NCBI GenBank assembly: GCA_034440635.1
Contig: JAOTON010001702.1
Span: forward strand, 644,278-708,277
Length of the DNA: 64,000 nucleotides
Source of the DNA: Lepas anatifera
Lineage: Eukaryota > Arthropoda > Thecostraca > Lepadidae
Direction of reading: 5' to 3'
The notes beneath the pieces are model-generated. The model saw only the letters and a list, made by a program, of their open reading frames with translations, was not told where the DNA came from and did no database searches. Shown piece after piece: positions 1 to 11,363 of this stretch. Position 1 is the first letter of the stretch; the number at the start of each line of letters is the position of its first letter. The translations under genes were made by a program, and so were the position numbers.

Positions 1-28
1 GACGTCGGGCCGAGCTCGGCCCGACGTC
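1..28. repeat. Perfect 28-bp palindrome at window start
   Basis: The first 28 bases are identical to their own reverse complement, with two GACGTC sites at the outside and GAGCTC at the centre. It may be the inner part of a longer inverted repeat cut by the window edge. No function is assigned. Confidence 0.8.
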
Positions 29-1497
29 GTTATCTCGGCAGGTTTCACACGGTGGCGCGACGCCAGGCCGAGATCGCCCCGCCGCCGTGGTGCTTGGAGG
101 ATTCGTTCGTGAGTGATTTTATTAATTTTGTTGGAAGTATTGAAATATTTTTTCCCTATTAAATTCTATCTTAAAAATACTTATTGTGTTTTTTAAGTTC
201 TTCAATGCCAAGTTTTGAGATAAAAAACTGCATTTAGAGAAAATCACGCATACAGAACATAGCCACAACGGAAGTGTCGCTAGCTGACCGCTGATTGGCG
301 AAAAATTAAAGTGCTGGCCTCCATCTTTTAGCGCCGTGTGCGTGCAGTCTGTTTGTGGGTTTTGATCTATCGCGGGAATTGTGTCCTTGGTTGGTTTGGT
401 TTGGATCAAGCAAACTGGAAACAAGCATGTAAGTGACGGGCGGAATGGAAGTGTTGGAAACTGGCTCAGTTTGTAAAGGAGTTCCTTAGTTAAAAGCTTT
501 GCTGTTCACATTGGGGCCCAACTCTGAACTCAATTTGCAAAGCATTTCAGGTGCTGCTCACCACGTTTGTACCAGGATTGACCTCATTAGTGCCAAAAGT
601 ATCAAATTAACATGTGTGTGCTATTTCTGTTCAAAGCAAAGGGAACTGGCTGGAATTCTCAATACAGGGGCGTCGCCACCAGGGGGGCTGGGCCTCCACA
701 CTTATGGGTTAACAATTTCCTGTTCTCAGTCAGAATGGGAGGAAATTGGATATTTTTATAACAAGCTGGTGCGGGAGCCTAACGAAGAGCCCAAATCTGA
801 AGAGCTTTTGGTCTTAGCGTGGACAGTTTTTTTGTCAGCACCAGGCTGAAATCTCGGTTTAATTACAGAATAAGGTGAGCAATTGCGTACCATATTCTAA
901 TGGCCATTTTAAGACACAATCTTATGTGCTGAAAACGAATTTAGCAGCCATTTCTTCCGCAAATAATTTTCTCCCATCGAATTTCCCTCCTATATTACCA
1001 CTACACTACCACAGAAATGTCGCACACGACACCAACACCACACAGCACAGCAACGCCAGGGGGTGGACATGAGCTATCTCTCTAGAAGTTTAGGGATATT
1101 TTAAGGTTCCATTTCTGGTTCTTAGAGACTTTTTCCAGAAAAATTTAACATGTAATTCCAATGGGACTTCTTGCAGGGGTTTGGGGCACGGGCCAGTGGG
1201 AAAATATAAGTAGTGCTTAAGGATATATTTTTGGTTTTTAGTATGTAGAATTGATTAGGCTATCTTCTAGAGACATTTTTAAGTCCCTGACATGCTTTAA
1301 TATCAAGTAAAATCCACGATGAATTTCATGATAATTCCCTCAGAATCCCGTTTCGAACCTGGCGCAGTTATTTCAAACCCAAATAAGAAAAATTGTGTTA
1401 TTCGGCCGGAAGAAATATACCCGCCACTTGTTCTGGAATTATGGCGCTGGTTACGTGTAGGATATAAACGAGCCGGGAATAAAATTAGAAAACCAGA
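29..1497. other. No recognised gene
   Basis: Only short open frames without recognisable domains are seen. Around 666-692 there is a CAGGGGCGTCGCCACC-type sequence resembling the ends of hAT-like non-autonomous elements, but no partner end was found. Confidence 0.4.
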
Positions 1498-3285
1498 CAA
1501 GGCCAACTCCCATCACATCGGGGGGGGTCGCTGAGCTAGTCTAGTCCGTGGATTCACTTCTGAGGGGATGGAGGTGGGGGCAGCTACTAAGGGCTCTGGT
1601 CCACACTAGGGAGCCCCTGAGCTGGCCTTGAATAGATGGGGAATAAGAGCACAATACAAACTCTCCTTGCAAAATGGAGCTAACGAGGAGTGAGCCATCG
1701 CTAAAACGGCTTGTGATGCCCAGGCACCTCTGGTTATATAAATTGCTTATTATACTGGTTTATTCTGGGAAGGGGTGATGAAAAGGCATGTGCACCTGAG
1801 CTCAGAACACAGTCTCCTAAATCAGGATTTCTGCTGATTGATTTAAATGAAGAACTAGATTTCACAATCTTCAGCCCTGTCACATCATTTCCAACCAAAC
1901 CATCGGCCTGTTCGCCTATTCCCTTACCTACTCCAACTAGGACCGGTCCTTGAAAATATGGAGCTTTATAAATACGTTAAAAAAGGTATCTCCAAAATTA
2001 TTCTGGCAGCAAAATTGTATTCTTCCAATGTCGCTATGCCACTCCTCCTGCCACGGCCACTGTGGGAACTGGGGAACTTAATTCGCGTTCAACCAGGGCT
2101 CACTCGTCACGGCAAAACCAGAGGGCATACACAAATGATTTTTCGACTCCAATGTCTTACCTTGCATATAGTGACATATATCGCAGGTTATGCTGATTTC
2201 TCTGATGTTAAAGGGAGATACGCGAAAAAATATTATTGGCTATATCAAAAGGTTACAAAAAGTTGTTTCAGAAATCCTTTTCTCATTTTTGCGAATTCGG
2301 CCTGAAAATGTCTTAAAATTGCTCTCAAAGTCAACATTTCTAGACGACTTAACCGGTACACCTCATATCGATGTATATGACGTACACACGGCTAAGACTA
2401 TCAATTTCTCTAAGAATTAGGTCATATCTATCCTCAATAGTGATGTAGAGTTTTGGACTACTACAGAAAAAAATTATTTTAGAAAAACAACATTCCAAAA
2501 CTCTTTTAAACAGAAATAAAGAGCTTAAAAGAAATCACAATCAACCAATCAGAAGCCTAGGAATTCTCAAACCGGGGTCACGTGACCTACCTGACGCAAA
2601 AGTTTTGTCATCCTGGGGCTGAAGCAGAAAATGACTCGAGACCCGAGATACGAAACCGATGAAGACTTCAGTAATTATGTTTTTTTCCGTTTCTAGGGCA
2701 AACTAATTAATTTTTTAGTTTTTAAAAGCTTTTTAAAATTAATTCAAACACAAATACAGGAGAACAGACATTTGTATTATAAAACAACATTACTTTTCAA
2801 CTTTAAATAGTTTTCGAAAAGTAAGTGATGGGTATGGGCATGGGTAAGTGATGGAAATTCTATCGAAACTGTTAACCTATTTCGATAATAAGTGAGTGGC
2901 CTCCCAAAATTTTGCCGAAGATACAAAAATAATTGATAGTTTCGTTATCAGGATTTTTCAAATAACAGGAAACCATAATAATAATTTTTCGCGTATCTCC
3001 CTTTCAGTACTTGCATGAGTTGGCTGATATGTGCTTGAATGTATCCGTAACAGTCGTGTTTTGGCTACTTGTACGATATTTCGGTGATACGTTTTCCGGT
3101 TTTAATCAATTTTTCCTTCTCCGTCAATGCTCCATTTGCATTTTTATTCAATCAAAAGTACCCAAAAGTTGATACAAATTAAGATATAGTAACTTTTTAA
3201 GGTTACGTTAAAAAGCGCCCTTTTTCTCCCGGGATGCCCCTCAAAAGTGGTGTGCCCCCCATACCAAAGGTCTGGCTGCGCCCCT
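1498..3285 (+). mobile_element. Dispersed repeat G, copy 1 (interrupted by element J)
   Basis: This roughly 1-kb sequence recurs in reverse orientation at 16547-19352. The match runs from the AGGCCAACTCCCATCA region through TGGTTATATAAATTGCTTAT and TTTTCGACTCCAAT to the end TCTGGCTGCGCCCCTG. Copy 1 is split at 2208-3006 by element J. The class is unknown: no coding capacity is seen and no terminal inverted repeat was found. It is useful because it keeps empty sites for insertions present in copy 2, for example TTAA at 2078-2081. Confidence 0.75.
2212..3002. mobile_element. TTAA-type non-autonomous element J nested in repeat G
   Basis: The ends are inverted repeats of AGGGAGATACGCGAAAAA followed by an A/T stretch. 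The element is flanked by TTAA on the left (2208-2211) and TTCA on the right (3003-3006), probably a decayed TTAA. The second copy of repeat G is uninterrupted here and has a single TTAA (16824-16827), so this is an insertion of about 790 bp. No transposase is encoded. The TTAA target fits the piggyBac superfamily, but no autonomous relative is visible. Confidence 0.75.
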
Positions 3286-3450
3286 GTTATCACCACACCA
3301 ACTGCCAGGGTCATATGGCGTCTCCAACTCTTACCCTGTCGGAAGGCTTTCTCGGGAGCCAGCTTGCTCCTTGTTCAGGGAAGTCGCCGGGCTTTGAACC
3401 CGGGTCGGCTGCGTGGCAGCCAGCTACGCTGCTACTGCGCCCCCAATTCG
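3282..3450 (-). mobile_element. tRNA-derived SINE, minus strand
   Basis: On the minus strand there is a tRNA-like head with a B-box region CCCGGGTTCAAAGCCCGG (3387-3404). It is followed by the same body seen in the other SINE copies of this window (CAGGGTAAGAGTTGG, then CCATATGACCCTGGCAGTTG). It directly abuts the end of repeat G. Confidence 0.7.
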
Positions 3451-3932
3451 AGGAGATAGGCAAACTACATTGCATCAACTGGTACTAGAAATGTACCAAC
3501 TAATAATTTTTTTAACATTCCATAAAATGACGATAAACTTATTGAAAGGTTTCGTTGAGCTGAGTATCGCAAAAACGTATGGCCGCAAGCGGAAATATTG
3601 GTAAGCACACATGTTTGTACTCGCTTGCATTTGTAAGTACAAATGTTTGTTCTCGCTGATGATTGCAAACGAATCAGGTACAAAAAGGTGCCACTCTTCC
3701 GAGTGCTCCGCCTTTCCCATCGGAGAACCGGTATCCCACATGGATGCTGCTGTTAGAGATTAAATGCCCTTCTATAGTTCCAGGGGAGTTCCATTGCAGT
3801 AGAATCCCCAACGATATGCTCAAAAATTCAATTGTAAAGATTGTTTTCCTGATTTTCATTTCCCCTTCCAACTCGGGCCTCAGGTGCCACTTCCGCCTAA
3901 CCGGGGTAGGGCCGCTGCCATCGGGTTTTTCT
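3451..3932. other. No recognised gene
   Basis: A short AT-rich stretch holds a repeated TTTGTA(C/T)TCGC(T/A) motif near 3610-3660. No coding or element signature was found. Confidence 0.4.
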
Positions 3933-4465
3933 TTAATCCGCGCCCCACTGGGGATCCGGTGCCACCTTTACCCCACCGGTGGGCATCAATCGCCCCTCCC
4001 TACCTCCAAATATATTGGGGTTGAAGCAAATCTGTAGGTGCATTGGGAAGCCCGTGTTGATTTAGAATGGGTTAACTCCATATGTTTTAGCGCTCTGGTT
4101 CTACCTCCAGAAGTTAATCTATGTTGGGTCGGGCCACTTTCACAAAAAAATGTAACGATTACGCCAAATGAGCGTAGCTCTCATGCCATTAGATATATTG
4201 AGGCAAAGTAAAGTTTATAGGAATATTACACGGCTTTCTCCGCTATGTGGAACATAATGACCTCCCGACCTGTGGGAAGTGACAAAGTGGTCTTGCTAAT
4301 ATCAAATGAAAGCCAGTAACGGGACAAACACGATGACGCTTAATTCAACGCCCCAGCCTGATTAGGGTCAGAAGTTATCGTCAATATACTGTTTTTTACC
4401 CCTGGTGACCTTTGATGACCTCAAGTTAACCTCAAATTCAAGCATACCTCAAGTTTGAAGTTAAC

Positions 4466-6469
4466 CCGTACCCATGCAGCGGTCCGGCGCCACCTTCGCC
4501 CCACCGGGGCCATCGATGGCCCCTCTAAATCCGAAAATATGGGGGTTAGTGGAAATCTTCAAAGTGCATTGCAAGGCTCGTGTAATTTGAGCATGATTTT
4601 ACAAAAAAATAAAGTGTTCAGGTCAATGATTTGACTTACAGAAGTCGAGTTAGGTCACGATAGGCTATTTGCACTAAAATAAGCAATGCTTAACACGCGC
4701 CCCGCTGGGGGGGCGAATTTCGCCCCCACCTCCTGGTTTTCCCCAGATAACGCACAAACAAAGAGACGCAGAACAAAGAAGCTCACGGTAACTTATCCCT
4801 GATTAATTTTACACACCTGACCAAATTTTTGAGTTAAGGTCATGTCAGGTCAAGGAGCTATTCAAGGTCAAGTGACCCAACATCAAAACCTAAAATCACG
4901 AGTTTGAAGCGGCGCCTAGGGAACATCAGCCAACCGATCACTTTGAAACACAATATGATGAGGTCATGAGGGTCTACAAATCTGCTATCTCGGAATTTCG
5001 ATATTGTCGACCTAAGGTGGGGTCAATTCTTTTGGTCAGCCTATAATGTCTATGGTGAAAAATAGAATGGGCTCGTTTTTGGTAAATACTGGATAGATAA
5101 AGCTGAAAATCCTCAAACCGTCTATCCTTACCACGATCTTGACCATAAACATGAGTTTTTCAGCATCTGACCTCTCAAATGTCATGTCAGGTCACAGGAA
5201 CATAGAGTGATTGTTTTGCCAATAGCTTCTCACTGAATTGAGATAAAGCTCACATTTTGCTTGAATTGTGCTCATATTGTCACGGGGAGTCGACTGAAAT
5301 GCAGGATCACCATACTAGGTCACTCTGTGACCCAGACCTAGTTCGAGGTTAGGTCATTTTGACTATTTGACCTAGCAAGGTCATATTATACATCATTCAA
5401 TTTGTTGCGATGAGAGAAATCTAATGATACATAAAGATTTGCTCTAGCTCCACTGAGTACAGATCTAGAGAGAGAAACGTACACTGCTCTGTTGTAAGCC
5501 TATGGAGCCTTCTTTGACCTATGCTGACCTCAATATTGACCTGACATATTTTTTGTTATTAAATCTCTTCGCCTTGTCAAGAGTTTTCGAACACCAGCCG
5601 TAATTTTTCGCTAGCTTCCGTGGGAAATGAGATACGGAGGGGGGCGAAAACTCCCCTAGCGGGGCGCGTCAAGCAAGGGACCCAAGCGGGGCGGGTATTA
5701 AGAAACTTGGGCAGAACTTCCATGCCATTAGAGCTATTGAGATCTGGTAAGGTACATACATTTGATAGTCATGTGAAATATGAAGACCCCCGCCAGTGGT
5801 TTGACCTCCAGAGGGCTCCTCGTGACCTAACATGACCTAAGGTCACGAAAGGTCACAAAGTGACCTTGCCGTGTATCAAATGAAAGCCAATAACGAGACA
5901 TATACGATTACGTTTGATTCAGCGCTCCAGCTTAATTAGGTCAAAATTTATGGTCAAAATATCATGTTTGACCCTTGGTGATCTGTAATTACCTCAGATA
6001 GGTCAACGCAAAATATCGCCCCTGGAATCTGTGAGAGGGTGGTCAAGAATGCTTTTCTGATCAATCTGAGCATTTTCAATCATTCTTTGTGACTTTTAGA
6101 CCATGAGGGAGCTATTCCCATGTTTTTTTCTATGGGAGAGGTCACCTCGTGACCTGAACTCAGGTCGCAAATTCGTAATATCCTGGATAATTTTTTTTAG
6201 AGCCTGGAGGGGTCATCAAGTGTAGCAATTTTCAAATTGATCGCCCTAGAAATGCAGCTACGGTGGAGCTCAAAAGTTGAAGTGAGGTGACCTTGGTTGA
6301 CACTTACCTGGTGACCTGACCTAGTGTAATTCGGGGTAAAAATCCAGGGACGATGAAAAATGATGGGTTGAGAGGTAAACATCTCAACCACGGTGCTACG
6401 CCTCACAGTTTTTTCTGTTATTCGGAAAAAAAACCTAAGGGGGCCATCCATGGCCCGGTGGTGCGAGGG
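4466..6469 (+). mobile_element. Family B element, copy B2 (inside B1, split by H)
   Basis: The left end after TTAA (4462-4465) carries the duplicated terminal motif, the linker GCCACCTTCGC and the hairpin GGGGCCATCGATGGCCCC. The right end is the inverted counterpart GGCCCGGTGGTGCGAGGG followed by TAAA. After removing the nested H element and one TTAA, about 996 bp remain, close to the 995-1032 bp of the other B copies. Confidence 0.85.
4694..5697 (+). mobile_element. Family H TTAA element (innermost of the nest)
   Basis: It is flanked by TTAA at 4690-4693 and 5698-5701. The left end is CACGCGCCCCGCTGGGGG with an adjacent GGGGGCGAATTTCGCCCCC hairpin. The right end has two inverted copies of the terminal motif. 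Other B copies read continuously across this point (for example AATGCTTAAGAAAC near 27168), so the insertion site is known to be one TTAA. The interior has many AGGTCA/TGACCT hexamers and no coding capacity. Confidence 0.85.
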
Positions 6470-6620
6470 TAAAGGGCAAATATTGTCCATGCAATCCGAG
6501 GAAGGGTAACCACGAATATCTTTTTTCTGAGATATCCGAGCCTTTGCAATCATAGCTGTGACCTTTACAGCATAACACATATTTTTCCATGTTTTTCCAA
6601 TGGGGGGGGTCACCTCGTAA

Positions 6621-7950
6621 ACCGCTCCTCGGGGGGCGGGGTGGGGCTTGCAATTTTGGTGCTCCACAGACCTAGTAGGGGTCAAGGCCGGAAGGCCCCC
6701 CTGCGTCCGCCAATGCCGCATGAGGTTATATTTAGACGGCAGGATAACCATGGAAACTTGGTAACTGCCACCTGCGACCAAAGCCGAAAAAGCGCGGTTT
6801 CCAAAATGTTTATTGCCGTGTCGCCGTTGTCTCAGAAGCAGTGACATCGAGTGCAGCTACACTCGTCGTTGTTTCCTTGATCATGTGTTCCGGAAAGAAA
6901 AAGAAAAAGTTCACTGCTGGACGTCTTATCGAAAATGCACGGTCCATGCTGTAATTTCTTCCTGGATTTGTTGAGGCTGTATATATGTAGATCAGAACTG
7001 TTCATAACTGCTATACGTACCAAAGCAGGTTCAAAAAGGCAACATGTGGTAGCTGTGCATCTATTCAAACTAGTTTAGAAGGGAAGCGAAATCATTGCCA
7101 TTATCTGGGAAACGTAGCTTGTGCTTAACCCTCGCCCGTCCAAAAGGCACACAGATGGTCTCCATAAGGTTTTTCAAGGGTAGCGGAAAAACGGCGGGGC
7201 TGCGCGGGCAGGCTGCTTATCTGAATGTATCCTTCAGCTTTGTTGCTTTCTTCATTGGATGCCAAGCACGCGTTTAAATGAATGGAGTCATCAGACAACA
7301 CTGGGCTTTGTGTTTTAAAAATATAATATTTGTGCCCATGGGAAAGCAGCGGGTATTCGTGCTGTGCTGAGGCCCAATCCCGCACCCTGCTCCTTATAAT
7401 TTGTAGCTGGCACCGCCCATTCAAGTGCCGCCGTGCGTGAGGAGAAAAAGGAATGAGCAGTCGTAGTCAAATATTTCCGATTTTAAACCGCTCAGGACGT
7501 TGTTTTGAGGCTTTCCATGCCACTCGCCGATTCCAGTGGCGTAGCCAAGGGGAGGGGAGGGGGATCGGCGGACTCTCCCTTCTTATTAAATTTGTTTTAT
7601 TTTATCTGGGCCACTACCGAGAGGCACACTTGCCCAACTACAGAGAATATTGACGTGGGTGTAAAAGGATCATCACCACGGGGTCAGATCGGACATGGAA
7701 GGCGGTTTCCAGCCGTGGGGAATAAAATCACATTATTCCGGGGACGTAACCAGGATTTCACTCGGGGGGACCGGTCGAAAAGGGTCCCTGCGATCAAGGT
7801 TGTAATTTTCCTAAAATCTTTGGGGAATGCTCAGCCGGTTTTGGGGGGGGTGGTACCCCATAGGGGCAGCGGCGTTGCGGGGGTGGTACCCCTTCATTGT
7901 ACTAATTCTGTTTCACTTTTTTGCCTTTTATAGCACAGGGAAATTATATT
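6621..7950. other. No recognised gene
   Basis: Short open frames without recognisable domains are seen. A GTGGCGTAGCCAAGGGGAGG motif near 7537 and G-rich text to about 7900 resemble dispersed-repeat ends. No complete element could be bounded. Confidence 0.35.
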
Positions 7951-7954
7951 TTAA

Positions 7955-9250
7955 AGGGAATGTGGCACCTTGGTCTTATCGACAAGTTTAGTGTAACTAG
8001 GGGTATTTTTAGCCGAAAATCCTGAAAAAGTCCATGATTTCCCCGACAAATTTACAATAAGCTCAATATTTCGAATCTTAACACGCGCATTGACGGGGGC
8101 GGGTACCCGCCCCCCTCAGGTTTTTCGGAGACAGCAGAAAAACGGCGGCGCGGAGCGCCGCCGTACTTGGCATACCTTTTTCCTCATCATTTTTGCAACT
8201 TCTGTGAAAATTTTAAGGATAGGTCATCTCAGGTCAGGTCACCAGTACAGGTCAAGTGACCCGACCTCAAAAAAAAGTTTAAGATAGCATAAGTCGGAGC
8301 AGGGTAAACTTATCCAATTGAAACTCATATCACATAATGGGCTCACCGAGTTCTCTAAGATATGTTCCGGTATTTTTGATATCGATGACCTAAGGTCAGG
8401 TACGAAGCATGACCTCTCCATTGGTAATACATGGGAAATATGGTTTTTACTGAATAACTCAGTAACAGATGGTGATAGAGCGTTTATTTTAGCTTCATTA
8501 GACTCGCATTGGCTTTGCGGTTCTAATTATATGCATTTTATATAATTTGACCCTGACCTGACCTCAGGTTAGGTCAAATCTTTGATTTGGCCTAGCAAGG
8601 TCAAATCATATATCATTCGATTCGGCTTGCTGCGAGGATTCATAAAGTTCAAGTCGTTTTGCTCTATCTTTACTTGTTCAGATGTAATGGCCGAAAAACT
8701 TAATTTACATGTTATCCCTATGACGGCATGTGACGGCATGTTTTTGACCTCTGGTGACCTTAAATGTGACCTGAGAAAAAATGGTTCAAATATTTTCGAT
8801 GGAGAAGCGGATGGGATACCCAACGCCGTTTACCGTTTTTTGCTACCTACCGTGGTTCTCGAGATCTTAGGGGGGCGGGTACCCGCCCCCTCGTCAATCC
8901 GAAGGTGGCTCAGACCCCCGTCAATGCGCGTGTTAAAATGTTCCCTTAGTGTGACAAATGAAACTGTGGATGACGTCATGATCTGGCAACTACTACCATA
9001 TTCAACAGGCTTCAATGACTTTAATGGCTGATTACTTACCGTGATGTCAGCGCTGTCATCACATCAACAGCTGACAACTGTGGTCGCCTAGCTGGGCTGC
9101 ATTTGGGATACATTTCAGGTAGGCTTTTAGTTTTTCTCCACAGAAATTTGAGTTTCAAAACAAATTATATATTGAGCACCAGGTTTTCGGACATGCTTTA
9201 CAACTTGGCGATCTCAGTTAAAATCACCTTATTAAGGTTTCACATTGCCT
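7955..9250 (+). mobile_element. Family C TTAA element, copy C1 (split by A1)
   Basis: The left end AGGGAATGTGGCACCTTGG follows TTAA (7951-7954). The right end is a decayed inverted copy before TTAA (9251-9254). The internal sequence matches copies C2 and C3. Removing element A1 and one TTAA leaves about 440 bp, close to C2 (450 bp) and C3 (460 bp). It is non-coding. Confidence 0.85.
8082..8932 (-). mobile_element. Family A TTAA element, copy A1 (nested in C1)
   Basis: It is flanked by TTAA at 8078-8081 and 8933-8936. Both ends carry CACGCGCATTGACGGGGG in inverted orientation, next to the hairpin GGGGGCGGGTACCCGCCCCC. Near the right end the terminal motif is repeated across the linker GCCACCTTCGG. 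A second hairpin (GGCGGCGC...GCGCCGCC) lies near the left end. The interior is rich in AGGTCA/TGACCT. Copy C3 keeps the empty target TTAA (57099-57102). Confidence 0.9.
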
Positions 9251-9254
9251 TTAA

Positions 9255-9707
9255 CCCATTAAGGCCCGGACCAAGTTCACGTTAGAATTTTTCCGTAATT
9301 TTTTGCAGTCTTCTGATAACGGCAATAAGAAATCTGAAAATGTCAAAATCTTAGCCTTTATGGTTTTTGAGATACAGGTAGATGCGTCCAAAAATGGCCC
9401 GCCGGCCCCAGCGATGACCCTACGTGCAACCGCCGACTGACCGGGCGGCCGCGTAGCCGAGGGGCAGACGTTACGGCTCCAAATGGCGCATGTGTCAGAT
9501 TTATGACCGTTTTAATTTGCTCAATGGGCGTAGTTGTAAAGATATGCATGGACAGTCACACTGCATGACCAGGCAAGTTTCGAGTGGTTGCGGCATAGTG
9601 ATTGTATACTTATGAACGCTGGTACCGTCAGTTACCCTCCCTCTCGGCCATGAACAAAATCTAATTGCAGAACTGTGACTGCGGGACAATGTCTTGTTAT
9701 TTGTTCT
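9255..9707. repeat. Spacer with a decayed repeat beginning CCCATTAAGGCCCGG
   Basis: The text after C1 starts with CCCATTAAGGCCCGG and contains AAAAATGGCCCGCCGG. Similar pieces occur at 14630-14660 (AAAAATGGCCCGCCGGG, then CCTTAATGGG). This suggests a further repeat family with ends that cannot be fixed. No gene is seen. Confidence 0.4.
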
Positions 9708-9711
9708 TTAA

Positions 9712-10161
9712 AGGGAATGTGGCACCTTGGTCGAATCCTGGAATTTAGTGTTATTAGGCGTACTTTTAGTCAAAAATAATGAAACCACTCGCGATTACTC
9801 TGAAAATATACAATAAGCTCAATATTTTGTTTCTAAAAATACCCCTCTAGAAAAAGAAATAAATATCAGCCTGCGCATGATGTCACGATCTGGCAACCAC
9901 TACCATACTTGAAATGCTTCAAGGGCTTCGATTGGCTGATGCTTATCCTGACGTCAGCATAGGTCGTCACACCAGTAGCTCACAACAATGGCCGCCGGCG
10001 ACGGTGGGCTGAGGGGGGCTGGTGTCAGGTAGGTTTTAGCTTTTTTTCTACGGAAATATCGAGTTCCAAGACAAGTGAAATATGGAGTACCGGGTTTTCC
10101 GACCTGCTTTACAACTTGGCTATCTCAGTTAAAATCACGTTGTGAAGGTGCCACATTCCCT
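9712..10161 (+). mobile_element. Family C TTAA element, copy C2 (complete)
   Basis: TTAA (9708-9711) then AGGGAATGTGGCACCTTGG; the right end is AAGGTGCCACATTCCCT then TTAA (10162-10165). This is the cleanest 450-bp copy of family C. The interior has ATGATGTCACGATCTGGCAA and GACGTCAGCAT motifs shared with C1 and C3. No open frame is present. The right TTAA is shared with element F. Confidence 0.9.
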
Positions 10162-10165
10162 TTAA

Positions 10166-11359
10166 CCCTTGTCCCGGTGGCGGGTACGAGCCACCTTCGC
10201 CCTGGTGGGGGGGGCTAAAAAAGACCCCCCAAGATCTCAAAAACTAAGAGAGCTAGAAAAAACGCAAAACGGCAATCGAAAGCTCTTCGAAAATGATATG
10301 GAAAATAATTCGGTCATTTTTCTTGTCAGGTCAATATCAAGGTCACCAGAGGTCAAAATAGGTCAAAATCGCTAATATGAGGTGTACTAAGAAAACCTCA
10401 TATATCTCAGAAACTATGATAGCTAGAAACATTTTTCTAACACCATTCGAAAGCTCTTGAGATGCGCTTTCATTGCAGTGGCATTCATTTTCGTGTCAGG
10501 TCAAAGCCTAGGGAGCTACAGGTCACTAAATATTGGGCATATTCTAGGGAATGTCCATAGCCACCCATGCATAAGGGCGTTTACTTTTTCGCTAATAGCT
10601 TCCAAACCAAACAAGATACAGCCATAGTTTATGCACCATTGCGATCTCTCGTCAATACAAATCGAATGATATATGATATTGCTATGCCAGGTCAAATTTA
10701 AGAATTTGACCTGACCCAGGTCAACGGTCTGACCCAACTTGACCTAGTATAGTCATGATGTATATCATTTAACTTCCAGTGACTATACAAACATTTTGGT
10801 GACAAAATAAAAGCTCTATCTTAGTTTATTCAAAATGTATAGAGAAAAACACCAAAAAATGCTTATTTGACCTAAGGTGACCTTTTAAAGGTCACAAGTC
10901 AAAAATTTTGGCATCAGCTTCAGAAATGGGCTAAGAGCAAGTCACAACCGATGTTTGAAGTTGATTTCATCCATACTTACCGAGAAAAGCTCATTTCGTG
11001 ATTTTCCCCATGTATTGACAATGGAGAGGTCATGCTCTGCACATGACCTTAGGTCACCAATATCAAAAATCCCGGAACAAATGTTGTAGCTCCTGGTGGG
11101 CCCAATATGTGATATGAGTTTCAACTTGATCGATTAACCCTTCTTTTAGTTATGCGGTCCTAAGTATTTTTTAGGTGAGGTCACTTCACCTGGCCTGGTG
11201 ACCCTGACCTGATATGACCTTGAGCCAAAATTTTCAGAAAAGATGTAAAAATGATGAAGGAATAGCTAGACCAAGTTTGGCGGCGCTGCGCGCCGCCGTT
11301 TTTTGGTCACTTTGGAAAAACCCGAGGGGGCTCTAAAAAGACCCCCACCCGGGCGAAGG
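10166..11359 (+). mobile_element. Family F TTAA element
   Basis: It starts directly at the TTAA shared with C2 and ends before TTAA (11360-11363). The left end is CCCTTGTCCCGGTGGCGGG with the linker GAGCCACCTTCGCC. The right end CCCACCCGGGCGAAGG is its inverted counterpart. A subterminal hairpin GGCGGCGCTGCGCGCCGCC lies at 11279-11297. AGGTCA/TGACCT hexamers are scattered throughout. Families A and E share the motif AAGATCTC after the left hairpin. It is non-coding. Confidence 0.85.
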
Positions 11360-11363
11360 TTAA

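Larger units (their letters stand above)
3937..6620 (+). mobile_element. Family B element, copy B1 (outermost of a three-level nest)
   Basis: It begins after TTAA (3933-3936) with TCCGCGCCCCACTGGGG and follows the family B interior to about 4461. B sequence resumes at 6474 with GGGCAAATATTGTCC and matches the equivalent internal part of copies B3 and B6. Between these points a second B copy is inserted. The right end of B1 decays near 6620 and its terminal repeat is not recognisable. Confidence 0.75.
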
